The translations under genes were made by a program, and so were the position numbers. The notes below the pieces were generated by a model. It was not told the origin of the DNA. It saw nothing but the letters and a program-made list of their open reading frames with translations, and ran no database searches. 62,941 nucleotides of DNA from an uncultured Akkermansia sp. (GTDB lineage Bacteria > Verrucomicrobiota > Verrucomicrobiia > Verrucomicrobiales > Akkermansiaceae), in contig CANQJI010000003.1 in the NCBI GenBank assembly GCA_947624205.1, positions 1-62,941 of the forward strand, written 5' to 3'. Shown piece by piece: positions 37,972-47,152 of the stretch (positions are counted from its first letter, which is position 1; the number at the start of each line of letters is the position of its first letter).

Positions 37972-38279
37972 GCAAACGCATTTGAGGAGAAATCAAGAAA
38001 CAGAGAAAATGCTCTTATTGATTGATATTACCGTTTATACGTATCATAAATCATGACGACAAGCGGTCATCATGATGGTGGCTCCAGAGCAGCCTCTGCA
38101 TACGTTAATGGTTCGAAAATCTTTCACAACGTGCACGTTATCAACATTATACATCGCGCATTGACTCTCTGGCTCCACCCTGCGGGGCAGCGCATGCGCG
38201 CTATCCATATGCACTCACAGCCGTCGTGCGTGTTGTGCATCGTACATAGGTAAACGCCATTTCCTAATGCATTTGCTCC
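37972..38279. repeat. Intergenic repeat, locus R8 (TIR-like element, diverged)
   Basis: GCAAACGCATTTGAGGAGAAATCAAGAAACAGAG...TTATTGATTGATATTACCGTTTATACG...CATGACGACAAGCGGTCATCATGATGGTGGCTC...; ends AAACGCCATTTCCTAATGCATTTG. Confidence 0.8.
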
Positions 38280-38300
38280 GTTGGTTCGGCGTTTTTGATT

Positions 38301-38328
38301 GTGCACAGGGCGCGGGCTGTGGTATAAT
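38301..38328 (+). promoter_or_regulatory. Candidate promoter with TATAAT -10 box
   Basis: TATAAT at 38323-38328, weak TTGTGC about 18 bp upstream; just before the CDS at 38347. Confidence 0.35.
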
Positions 38329-38346
38329 CCCCGCGACGAGGGGACA

Positions 38347-39615
38347 ATGAAGGCGCCAGGAAAATCGGAGACACGTAGGAGCCCACGTTTGTGCGTGGGT
38401 CGTCTCGCTGCACGTCTAGGGCACGGGGTGCTGAGCGGGGGGTTTGTGGTGGTATTACTTCGATTGATAATAGTGGTAGAAATCTGTTTGCTTGGGGTAG
38501 GAGTAGTGCGCAGGTTGGAGAATTCTTATGACCGCGCTATGGAGGCAGCGCGCATGGAACTTGCCGCCATTGAATCGCGTGAGTTGGCACAGCAGCGAGC
38601 TTCCGGCGACGGCTTTGCCGGTATCAGCGCTGCTCAGAGTCAAGAACTTCCGGATGCTCCGGAACCAGAGCCCGGGGAGGTGCCGGATTTGCGTCCGCGT
38701 GATGTGGCGAGTATTGTCTCAGATGAGACGGGGGACATGGATGCAGCGGCGTCTCTGTTGACGAGTGAGGACGAGCCGGCAGCGGCGACTGAGAGTCAGG
38801 CTGCCGCAGGTCCCCGGGATGAGAAGGTGGAGCAGTTGATACGACGGGGAGTGGCGGCAATGATCGCAGGAGACATGCGACGCTGTATATTGAGTTTGGA
38901 GGAGGCCTCCACGCAGGCGCCCGAGCATCCGGCGCTGCTGTACTACTACGGAGTCGCCTATGATAAATTGCTCAATCCGAGCAAGGCGAGGGATTATTAC
39001 AGCAAATTGTTCCGCATGCGTGAGGCTGCCGGCAAATATTTTGCCCGTGCAGCCAAACGCCTGACGTATGGCATGGAGCTCCCTTCTGCCATGCGTGGTA
39101 AGCTTGCTTTCGGTCCCCAGCGTGTGCAAAAAACAGAGGATATGGAGCAGGGAGAACGCGTGCAGATCCTTCTGCCTGTCCTGCTGGCGGACGGGGAGGA
39201 GGTGCGTCCTGACGATATTTACATAGCCATCCAGTTTTTTGTCCTTCTCAATGGACAAAAGGTTGATTTTGCTCCGCAGGAGCCTAAGCTATCATGGGTG
39301 AACGGACAGCCGAACTGGGCGGATGGAGAAGAAAACCTGGAAGTGCAATACACGCTCCCTCCCCGGGATGAGATGGATGAGCAACGTTTGGGAGATGTCA
39401 GGTACTACGGATTTACGGCCAAACTATATTACAAGGGAGAGCCGATGGATTGTGTCAGCATGCCGTCTTCTCTGATTCTTCACGAGCAACTGCTCAATAG
39501 CCGACGGGGTTCCTCGGCGCCGGGCGGATTGCTTCCCGACGATGGTTTGTCGGCTCCCGGCTATGAGGAGGCAGTGCCTTACTCTGACGTGTACCCTGAT
39601 TCAACTGCTCCTTGA
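38347..39615 (+). CDS. Single-TM protein with TPR-like region, unknown function
   Basis: TM LLRLIIVVEICLLGVGVV; acidic/Pro linker; VEQLIRRGVAAMIAGDMRRCILSLEEASTQAPEHPALLYYYGVAYDKLLNPSKARDYYSKL. Confidence 0.6.
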   Translation: MKAPGKSETRRSPRLCVGRLAARLGHGVLSGGFVVVLLRLIIVVEICLLGVGVVRRLENSYDRAMEAARMELAAIESRELAQQRASGDGFAGISAAQSQELPDAPEPEPGEVPDLRPRDVASIVSDETGDMDAAASLLTSEDEPAAATESQAAAGPRDEKVEQLIRRGVAAMIAGDMRRCILSLEEASTQAPEHPALLYYYGVAYDKLLNPSKARDYYSKLFRMREAAGKYFARAAKRLTYGMELPSAMRGKLAFGPQRVQKTEDMEQGERVQILLPVLLADGEEVRPDDIYIAIQFFVLLNGQKVDFAPQEPKLSWVNGQPNWADGEENLEVQYTLPPRDEMDEQRLGDVRYYGFTAKLYYKGEPMDCVSMPSSLILHEQLLNSRRGSSAPGGLLPDDGLSAPGYEEAVPYSDVYPDSTAP

Positions 39616-39631
39616 TGGTATTTACTGCTTA

Positions 39632-41017
39632 ATGATTGATTCTATGACACCTATCTTTCCGGAACTCCCCTCCAAATTGGGGCTATACACGGTGACTGAG
39701 AAACTCAGTACGCGGCAGTATTCGGAGCTTTACAACGCATATCAAAGCTATGTAGATCGCGGCGTGGTGCTGGAGGCGTTGCGTCCGGGGAGTCAGGAGA
39801 CTGTAGAACGCTATTTTTGTGCCACTGCGCAGGCGAGAGCGGCGGTGAATTTGCCGCGGGTGAGTCCTGTGCTGGAGTCTGCCCAAAGCGGTTCCATCGT
39901 ATATCTTGTCCAGGAGCAGCCCGCTGGCGTTCCCCTCTCTCGTCTCGTGTTGGAACAACGAACCACGGTAAAAATGGGACTGCGTCTTGTGGAAGCGCTT
40001 GCTGAATTGTACGAAGCCGGTCGTGAACAGAACGTGGCTGTAGCTCCCCTTACGGCGGATGCGATTTACATGGATGGGGAGCAAATTAACTTTCTTTCCA
40101 CGGTCTCTCCGGGGTCATATTCTTTGGCCCTCCAGACGACACAGATGCATGCGTTGGCTGATCTCTTGGAGCAGATCATCCCTCCCGTCTTGCTCAAAAA
40201 GAGTAGCCTCCTCTCCGTTACCAACTGGCTGCGACAAGGGTACAATGGACATTCTTTGGAGTGGAGTTCTCTCAAATCGGCGCTTCGCACCCTGCGCGCT
40301 CGTCAGCATTCCACGAATAAATCATCCGAAAACGAGAACGAACGTCCAAGCATTCGCACAGTTTTGAGACGCCGGATACGTGGGCTACGGAAATCCGTTG
40401 TGATGGTGGTTACTTGTGTGCTCCTTGTTTTTTTCGTGGGAGTTATTGGATCTCGGTTAATACCTGAGGATGCATTTTCTTCGGCAGATCCCGCGGTCGT
40501 TGGGGATCGTGTCTATGCCGAAGATGGCCAGCAAGTATACGCCATACGCCGGTCGCCGGTAACCATTGCGGAATATTCGCGCTTCCTTGAAAATTGGGAG
40601 AAGATGAGCCCGGAGGAACGCAAAAAATTGTCAGACGGGTTGGTCGAGAATGCCACGGAGTTTTCGCCGCGCCTGCCGCTCAATTGGGAAAACCAACTGC
40701 GCCTCGCCCGGGAAGGGGATGGCATGACGGCTGATTCTCCCGTGATGGGTGTCGGATATCGCGAGGCGATGCTGTACGCGCGCTGCGCAGGAGAAATGCT
40801 TGCCACGGCGGATCAGGTGTTTACCGCGCGCGAGCATTCTCCCGGTGCGAAAGAAGTGGAGGAATGGACCTCCTCATTCTCCATCCCTCAGATGCCTTAC
40901 GATGGTTGTATCATCGTTTGCCCGGCACGGGGTGAGTCCGTAATTTACGCTTCAAGTGACGAAGAACAAGTCCCTCAGCGTGGTTTCAGAATCACTGCGG
41001 TGGGCAATGCCTCATAA
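39632..41017 (+). CDS. Kinase-like domain lacking catalytic motifs - TM - FGE (SUMF1)-like domain
   Basis: GLYTVTEKLSTRQYSELYNAYQSYVDRGVVLEAL...VYLVQEQPAGVPLSRLV resembles an STPK N-lobe; TM VVMVVTCVLLVFFVGVIG; SPVTIAEYSRFLENW...SPVMGVGYREAMLYARCAGEMLATADQ...EEWTSSF...RGFRI resembles FGE-sulfatase. Confidence 0.5.
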   Translation: MIDSMTPIFPELPSKLGLYTVTEKLSTRQYSELYNAYQSYVDRGVVLEALRPGSQETVERYFCATAQARAAVNLPRVSPVLESAQSGSIVYLVQEQPAGVPLSRLVLEQRTTVKMGLRLVEALAELYEAGREQNVAVAPLTADAIYMDGEQINFLSTVSPGSYSLALQTTQMHALADLLEQIIPPVLLKKSSLLSVTNWLRQGYNGHSLEWSSLKSALRTLRARQHSTNKSSENENERPSIRTVLRRRIRGLRKSVVMVVTCVLLVFFVGVIGSRLIPEDAFSSADPAVVGDRVYAEDGQQVYAIRRSPVTIAEYSRFLENWEKMSPEERKKLSDGLVENATEFSPRLPLNWENQLRLAREGDGMTADSPVMGVGYREAMLYARCAGEMLATADQVFTAREHSPGAKEVEEWTSSFSIPQMPYDGCIIVCPARGESVIYASSDEEQVPQRGFRITAVGNAS

Positions 41018-41036
41018 ACAATACGTTTCAATACTT

Positions 41037-41888
41037 ATGAACCGAATCATCCGAAGAACGATTAGTCAACTGCTGCTCATGTTGGGGTTGTGGTGTGTCG
41101 TGCCGGCGTACGCACAACTCGAGGTGCGGCTTGAACCAGCTCGTCGCGATTTTGTGGCGGGAGAAAATGTGAAGTTGGTGCTTACGATCATCAATCACAC
41201 GGATTCCTCCATCGCGTTGACGAATACGCCGGGACGCTGCTGGTTGCACGTGGAGATCAACCGCCAGGGGGACAATAACACTGTGGCTCCCAGCGCCGTG
41301 CCTCGTTATCCGAATCAGACAATTGCCCCGGGGTCGCGCCGGGCGTGTCGTCTGGAGTTGAAGGATTATTTTAACCTCGACCGCGAGGGGGGCTACCGCG
41401 TGCGCGTCGCCTTGCGCATGCCGGATATGCAGACTGTTTATTCGTCCAATGTAGCTGTTTTCAATATCACTTCCGGTGGTGAAGTGAGCAGCTTCCGGAT
41501 TCAGGCTCGTGGACAACGCCTCAAGGTAAGTGTTCGCAACATCATGGTGAATGAGAAGAATATGCTTTTCGGACAGGTCCGCAATGCCGATTCGAACAAG
41601 GTGATCGGCGCTTGTCCCATGGCGCAGTACCTGAGCTTCATGCAGCCGATTATCAAATTAGATCGCGCTCAGAATCTCCATTTGCTTTGCCAGAGTTCGC
41701 CCAAATACTACACCTATGCTGTGATGAATACTCAGGGTGACAGGCGCGAGTGCAAGATTCTTGTGCCGAGTGGAGGTCCTGTCGATATGGTCAGCGACGG
41801 CGGAGGTATTCGCTGTATCGGTCTCGTCCCTTACTCGAAGCCAAAGGGTGAGAAGTCACATTACCATAGCGCTACGGAGCGTCCGTGA
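41037..41888 (+). CDS. Secreted protein with an Ig-like/BsuPI-like N-terminal domain
   Basis: Signal MNRIIRRTISQLLLMLGLWCVVPAYAQ; LEVRLEPARRDFVAGENVKLVLTIINHTDSSIAL. Confidence 0.5.
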   Translation: MNRIIRRTISQLLLMLGLWCVVPAYAQLEVRLEPARRDFVAGENVKLVLTIINHTDSSIALTNTPGRCWLHVEINRQGDNNTVAPSAVPRYPNQTIAPGSRRACRLELKDYFNLDREGGYRVRVALRMPDMQTVYSSNVAVFNITSGGEVSSFRIQARGQRLKVSVRNIMVNEKNMLFGQVRNADSNKVIGACPMAQYLSFMQPIIKLDRAQNLHLLCQSSPKYYTYAVMNTQGDRRECKILVPSGGPVDMVSDGGGIRCIGLVPYSKPKGEKSHYHSATERP

Positions 41889-41896
41889 ATCCTGCC

Positions 41897-43291
41897 ATGA
41901 CACAGCTGACAATAGCATTAGTCGGTCGCCCCAACGTGGGAAAATCTGCACTCTTCAACTGCCTGGTCGGTCGTAAGATCGCCATTGTGCATGATCAACC
42001 GGGGGTGACGCGTGATCGCCTCTGCGCGCCGTTTGCGCGGGGCGAGTATGAAGCATTGGTGGTGGACACCGGAGGAATCGGGGCTGCGGCGGATGAAAAC
42101 TTCGCGGCAGCGGTGGAGCATGAGGCAGATATCGCAATGGAGGCAGCTGATATCGTGTTGTTTGTGTGCGATTGTCGAGAATCGCTCACACAGGCGGATC
42201 GCAACATCGCGGTGAGGCTGCACCGTAGTCGAATTCCTGTCCTCCTCGTGCTCAATAAGGCGGACACAGAAAAGCAGGAGCTCTCCTTCGGCGAGTTTGC
42301 CGAGCTTGGAATGGAGGATTTTCTCTTCACTTCGGCAGCTCATGGACGCGGGTTAGATGCACTCGCCGAGCGGTTAGATGCGATGCTTAAGTCGATGGGA
42401 GCTGCTGTCCGTAAGGACTCCGTTTCTGAGGAAGAGCCGGCTTCTTCTGCGGTGCGGACAGATATTCGGCTTGCTGTTGTGGGGCGTCCTAATGCCGGAA
42501 AATCCTCGCTCATCAATGCCATACTGGAGGATCGCCGTACAATCGTGTCAGAAGTAGCAGGAACCACCCGCGATGCCGTGGATGTCCCCTACCGCCGGGG
42601 AGAGCAGGATTATGTCCTTATCGATACGGCAGGGATGCGGCCACGGTCGCGACGTGACAGTTCGGTTGAGGTGTTTTCTGCCATGCGCAGTGAGCGTGCG
42701 ATACGCCGGGCGGATGTCTGCTTGTTGGTAGTAGATGCGGCAGCAGGGATCACGCATCAGGATCGCCGTATTGCTTCGACTATTGCAGAGGAGAAGAAAC
42801 CCTGCATCGTCGTGATGAATAAGTACGATTTGTTCTGTCCCGGTGCATCGGACAAAGCGCGCAAGGAGGAACTGAAGATACTTGTGCATGAGCAGCTTTT
42901 CTTCCTTGATGATGTTCCTTTTGTTGCCGTCTGCGCCAGGGAATCCAGGGGAACAGGTGCTATTTTCACCGCTCTCGAACGCCTGCGGAAGAAAAGTTCT
43001 AATTTCCCCGGAACAGGTGAATTAAATCGCCTATTGCAGCGAGCCATGCTCACCAATCCCCCGCCGACAGGGCGCTCTGCCGGCAGCACGTTGAAACTGT
43101 ACTACGCCACCGTGGCGTTGAATGAGAAATACAGCGTGATCCCGGTGCCTACGTACGTTTTGTTTGTGAACGATAAACGTTTGTTGAGTGACAGTTATGC
43201 CCAATATCTGAGGAATACAATCAGTGCCCGCGTGGGTGCGGCGGGTATTCCCACAGTGCTTTCTGTCCGTTCCCGTGTGCGCCGCTCCTGA
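41897..43291 (+). CDS. der: GTPase Der (EngA), two G domains + KH-like domain
   Basis: TIALVGRPNVGKSALFN and LAVVGRPNAGKSSLINAIL, DTGGIG, DTAGMR, NKAD, NKYD. Confidence 0.95.
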   Translation: MTQLTIALVGRPNVGKSALFNCLVGRKIAIVHDQPGVTRDRLCAPFARGEYEALVVDTGGIGAAADENFAAAVEHEADIAMEAADIVLFVCDCRESLTQADRNIAVRLHRSRIPVLLVLNKADTEKQELSFGEFAELGMEDFLFTSAAHGRGLDALAERLDAMLKSMGAAVRKDSVSEEEPASSAVRTDIRLAVVGRPNAGKSSLINAILEDRRTIVSEVAGTTRDAVDVPYRRGEQDYVLIDTAGMRPRSRRDSSVEVFSAMRSERAIRRADVCLLVVDAAAGITHQDRRIASTIAEEKKPCIVVMNKYDLFCPGASDKARKEELKILVHEQLFFLDDVPFVAVCARESRGTGAIFTALERLRKKSSNFPGTGELNRLLQRAMLTNPPPTGRSAGSTLKLYYATVALNEKYSVIPVPTYVLFVNDKRLLSDSYAQYLRNTISARVGAAGIPTVLSVRSRVRRS

Positions 43292-43314
43292 GTTTTTTGT
43301 GCAGTCCGGTTTTC

Positions 43315-44349
43315 ATGTCCACGGATTTACAAGCCTGCGCCCCCATCTTGGAAGTAAGCAGCCTCCGGTATTTTTATCCGGTGCAGCATGGTGTGCTCGC
43401 GAAGAGTCGCGGCATGGTGAGAGCGGTAGATGGCGTTTCTTTTTCCATTTCTCCGGGGGAGACATTGGGTCTCGTGGGGGAGAGTGGCTGCGGCAAGAGT
43501 ACGGTGGCGCGTTGTCTCGTTCGTCTGCTGGAGCCTGCTTCCGGCAGGATATCTTTGCTCGGCAGAGATATCACTCACTTGCCGCAGTGGCGTTTGCGCG
43601 ACGTGCGCCGCGAGGTGCAGCTTGTTTTTCAAGATCCCGCTGCGGCGCTTAATCCGCGCATGACGGTGCGGCGGCTCATCGCAGAGCCCATGGTGGTGCA
43701 AGGCAGGGCGAGTCGTCGGGAGAGGATCGCGCGCGTGGATGAGTTGCTTGATCAGGTGGGTTTGCCGCGCAGTGTGGCAGAGCATTTTGCACACGAACTT
43801 TCCGGAGGTCAGAGGCAGCGCGTCTGTATCGCGCGTGCCCTGGCACGCTGTCCCAAGTTGTTGGTGTTGGATGAGCCGGTGAGCGCTCTGGACGTTTCTG
43901 TTCAGTCACAAGTACTGAATCTTTTGCTCGATTTGCAGCGAGAGTTGCAGCTCGCTTACCTTTTCATCTCGCATGATCTCTCCGTCGTGCGCCACATGAG
44001 CGATCGCGTAGCAGTGATGTACCTTGGAAAGATTGTGGAGATGGCTGATGCCGACCGCTTGTACAGTCGTCCTCTTCATGGCTATACAAAGGCGCTTCTT
44101 GCTGCGGTTCCTCGGATGGATGTCCCTGTCGATCAGGTGCCTCGCCCTCTGCCGGGAGATGTGCCGGATCCGCTCGATGTGCATCCCGGGAGTGCTTTCG
44201 GGCGTCGTATCCATCACCCTTTCCTCGAGGCAACATATGGCATGAATCTTACGCCGCGCGAGATTGATCCGGGACATTGGGTTGCCCCGGATCCCTGTGC
44301 TCTCTCTCAGGAGGATCTTTCGCGCCTTGGTATCGATATTTACAGCTGA
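43315..44349 (+). CDS. Peptide ABC transporter ATP-binding protein (OppF/DppF type)
   Basis: [71 protein letters not shown]. Confidence 0.9.
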   Translation: MSTDLQACAPILEVSSLRYFYPVQHGVLAKSRGMVRAVDGVSFSISPGETLGLVGESGCGKSTVARCLVRLLEPASGRISLLGRDITHLPQWRLRDVRREVQLVFQDPAAALNPRMTVRRLIAEPMVVQGRASRRERIARVDELLDQVGLPRSVAEHFAHELSGGQRQRVCIARALARCPKLLVLDEPVSALDVSVQSQVLNLLLDLQRELQLAYLFISHDLSVVRHMSDRVAVMYLGKIVEMADADRLYSRPLHGYTKALLAAVPRMDVPVDQVPRPLPGDVPDPLDVHPGSAFGRRIHHPFLEATYGMNLTPREIDPGHWVAPDPCALSQEDLSRLGIDIYS

Positions 44350-44350
44350 T

Positions 44351-45445
44351 ATGTTGAGATTCCTTACAGCGATGCAACGCGGGCGACGGTCGAAAAATGA
44401 AACGGTGGAAATGTCGTTTATCGAGCATTTGGAGGAGCTGAGACGCACCCTTATCCGCATGGCACTTTGCGCATTGGCCGGGATGCTGTTCTGTTTCGGT
44501 TTCGCGCCTGCTCTTATGCAGCTGATCAGGCGTCCGGTGGACACGGTGCTTGCGCAGCATGCCGCTTCATTTCTGCCGGATGGTGTAAGCCCGGAGGAAT
44601 GGAGGAGCGCGGGTTTTTTTCTTGGGGGGAAGGCCGCATTGCCTCCCGGAACTCAGGCTGAATTGGAGCAGGCGGCAGGTCCCCGTGTGGTGGAGTTGGC
44701 CCAGGCGCGCGCGTTGTTGATCGCCCTTCAGGCGATGCCGGAGGCGACTCGCGAGGATGCGATATCTCACAGCGGATGCTCCGGTGCCGTGCAGTCTCTC
44801 ACGCGCGCCCTGGCTGCTGCCGGGGCAGGGGAGCAGGCTGCAATCATCGGTGTTGAGCGGACGCGTCTCATGGGGGCGTTTCAGCCCGGGGAGGCGTTTA
44901 TGCTTTCCGTGCAGCTGGCATTTTTCGGCGGGGTTGTTTTGGTGAGCCCCCTGCTGCTGTACTTCCTGCTGCAGTTCATCATGCCGGGGCTTTTGCAGCA
45001 CGAGCGGCGTCTTCTGCGCCGCTGTCTCGTCTGGGGTGTCGGACTCTTTCTGCTGGGATGCTCTTTTGCGTATTTTGCTGTGTTGCCGAGAGTGCTCGGC
45101 TTTTTCTATGATTATTCGGCTCAATTGGGCATCTCGAATGACTGGCGCATCAGTTATTACCTGTCGTTTTCGGTGAAGTTGATCTTGGTGTTTGGGCTTA
45201 TTTTTGAATTGCCGGTTGTACTCTGGCCGCTCATGAAATTGGGAATTTTGACACGCTCCCGCATGCGCCGCCTTCGCTCTTATATGCTGGTGGGGAGCTT
45301 TGGCACAGCGCTTCTCCTGGCCCCGGCTCCGGATCCCGGCACGATGCTGCTCATGGCTTTGCCGCTCTATTTGCTCTACGAACTTTGCATTCTGCTCGCA
45401 CCGCGGGAACGGGTAGCTGATCAGCCCACCTCCGTGGGGGAGTAG
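44351..45445 (+). CDS. tatC: Sec-independent translocase TatC with enlarged first periplasmic loop
   Basis: SFIEHLEELRRTLIRMALCALAGM; GEAFMLSVQLAFFGGVVLVSPLLLYFLLQFIMPGLLQHERRLL; remaining TM helices. Confidence 0.85.
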   Translation: MLRFLTAMQRGRRSKNETVEMSFIEHLEELRRTLIRMALCALAGMLFCFGFAPALMQLIRRPVDTVLAQHAASFLPDGVSPEEWRSAGFFLGGKAALPPGTQAELEQAAGPRVVELAQARALLIALQAMPEATREDAISHSGCSGAVQSLTRALAAAGAGEQAAIIGVERTRLMGAFQPGEAFMLSVQLAFFGGVVLVSPLLLYFLLQFIMPGLLQHERRLLRRCLVWGVGLFLLGCSFAYFAVLPRVLGFFYDYSAQLGISNDWRISYYLSFSVKLILVFGLIFELPVVLWPLMKLGILTRSRMRRLRSYMLVGSFGTALLLAPAPDPGTMLLMALPLYLLYELCILLAPRERVADQPTSVGE

Positions 45446-45478
45446 CGATGCACGCTTTATCGTCGCCGATTCTGCCAG

Positions 45479-45694
45479 GGCAAACGCATTTGAGGAGAAG
45501 TTAATCAACAGAGGAATGCCCTTATTGACTGATATTATCGTTTATACGCATCAAAAATCATGACGACAAGCGGTCACCATGATGATGGCTCTAAAGGGAT
45601 ATCAGCATACATTAATGATCCGAAAAAAGTCTGCGCAATGCGCACATTATTAATAAATCGTACATAGGCAAACGCATTTCCTAATGCGTTTGCC
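45479..45694. repeat. Intergenic repeat, locus R9 (reference copy of the TIR-like element)
   Basis: GGCAAACGCATTTGAGGAGAAGTTAATCAACAG...CATGACGACAAGCGGTCACCATGATGATGGCTC...GCGCAATGCGC...GTACATAGGCAAACGCATTTCCTAATGCGTTTGCC. Confidence 0.88.
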
Positions 45695-45741
45695 CTGCCG
45701 GTTCTGCATGTCGCGCCGCGATATAGAATACCAAGGAAGGA

Positions 45742-47145
45742 CTAATGAGCCCCGGCGGCGCGCAGGAGCTCGATGACATCGGCGTGCTTGTGCTCCGTGG
45801 CGACTTGTAGGGCGGTCTTGCCTTCGACTACGGCATTTACGTCCGCCCCGGCTTTCAGCAGAATACGGATGATTCCCGCAGATCCCCCTTCAGCTGCGGA
45901 TATCAGAGGAGTCCCCCACCATGATTCGGCATTTACGTTTGCTCCGGCAGCAAGCAGAAATTTGACCAGATTTGTTTGTCTTGATTCAGCCGCCGCCATG
46001 AGCAGTGTGAAACCCTCTCCTCCTCGGGAGCGATTATTGATGTCCAGTCCCTTATCCAGTAGGAGTCTCACGATTCTTTCTTTCATGCATTTATTTCGAA
46101 TGCCTTGAGCTAAATTATTGTAAACGTAGAAGCCATTGGGATCTGCGCCCAACTCCAGCATGCGGTTGATGATTTCTATATTCCATCCCTTCTTGATTGC
46201 GCTTGAGAGGGCCTCTCCTTTTGCATTCACTCCTGCCGCCAGGAGCAATTTCACAATGGGCAAATGCCCACGATAGGCAGCAATTTCCAACGCTGTTTTC
46301 TCGCGCTGGGATACGCCACGAACCCACCGTGGGCGTATATTAACCCCCGCTCCCTGTTCTATTAAAAACTTCACGATGTTCGTGTGTCCGAAACACGCCG
46401 CATGCCACAGAGCATCGCTTAATTCCTTTTTGGTGGGTTTTTCTGTGACTGAGGCGAGGATGAACTTGATCATGTGTAGATTTCCTCCCGCAGCGGCGGC
46501 TTCAAGAATTGTGAAGAGCGGTCCCGAGTCGTTCATGTCTGCTCCTGCGGCAAGAATCATCCTGAAGGAGGGCATGTTCCCGCTCCAGGCCGCTTTTGTG
46601 AGGGGTGCAGAATGTCCCTTAGGAGCGCTCAGATTTGCGCCCGAATCCAGCAGCACACGTATGATCTTCACGTTCTTTTGGCTTGCGGCCTTGCACAACG
46701 CTGTGCCGCTGGACGTCACAGTGTTCACATCCGCTCCGGCATCCAAAAGCGCCCGCACGATGTCCATGCGATCTCCATCCACGGCTCGCATCAGCGGAGT
46801 CTTGTTCCCTCCGGCATTCACATCTGCGCCGGCTTTCAGCAAAAACTTGATCATGGGTAGCTTCCCATTCTCAATTGCCGTTTCGAGCGGCGACTGGTCA
46901 TTTCTCATGCAATTCACATCCGCCCCGTATTTCAGCAGAAGTTTCACCAGGGGGATACTTCCTGATGCAGCTGCCGCATGAAGGGGCGTTTCGCAGTTTT
47001 CGCTTTCCTGCTTATAATTCGGATCAGCTCCCGTCTCCAACAGTTTCTTCACCGTCTCAATGCTGTTTTCCCCTTCTTGGGCAGCGCAGAGCAGCTCCGT
47101 GAAGACTCTTTTTTCCTCGCTTTCTGTTTTTCTTTGCTTTTTCAT
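45742..47145 (-). CDS. Ankyrin repeat protein, array gene 7
   Basis: Repeats such as TPLHAAAASGSIPLVKLLLKYGADVN; start chosen at MKKQRK (47145) rather than MTKLL (47160). Confidence 0.9.
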   Translation of the reverse strand: MKKQRKTESEEKRVFTELLCAAQEGENSIETVKKLLETGADPNYKQESENCETPLHAAAASGSIPLVKLLLKYGADVNCMRNDQSPLETAIENGKLPMIKFLLKAGADVNAGGNKTPLMRAVDGDRMDIVRALLDAGADVNTVTSSGTALCKAASQKNVKIIRVLLDSGANLSAPKGHSAPLTKAAWSGNMPSFRMILAAGADMNDSGPLFTILEAAAAGGNLHMIKFILASVTEKPTKKELSDALWHAACFGHTNIVKFLIEQGAGVNIRPRWVRGVSQREKTALEIAAYRGHLPIVKLLLAAGVNAKGEALSSAIKKGWNIEIINRMLELGADPNGFYVYNNLAQGIRNKCMKERIVRLLLDKGLDINNRSRGGEGFTLLMAAAESRQTNLVKFLLAAGANVNAESWWGTPLISAAEGGSAGIIRILLKAGADVNAVVEGKTALQVATEHKHADVIELLRAAGAH

Positions 47146-47152
47146 TAGTAAT

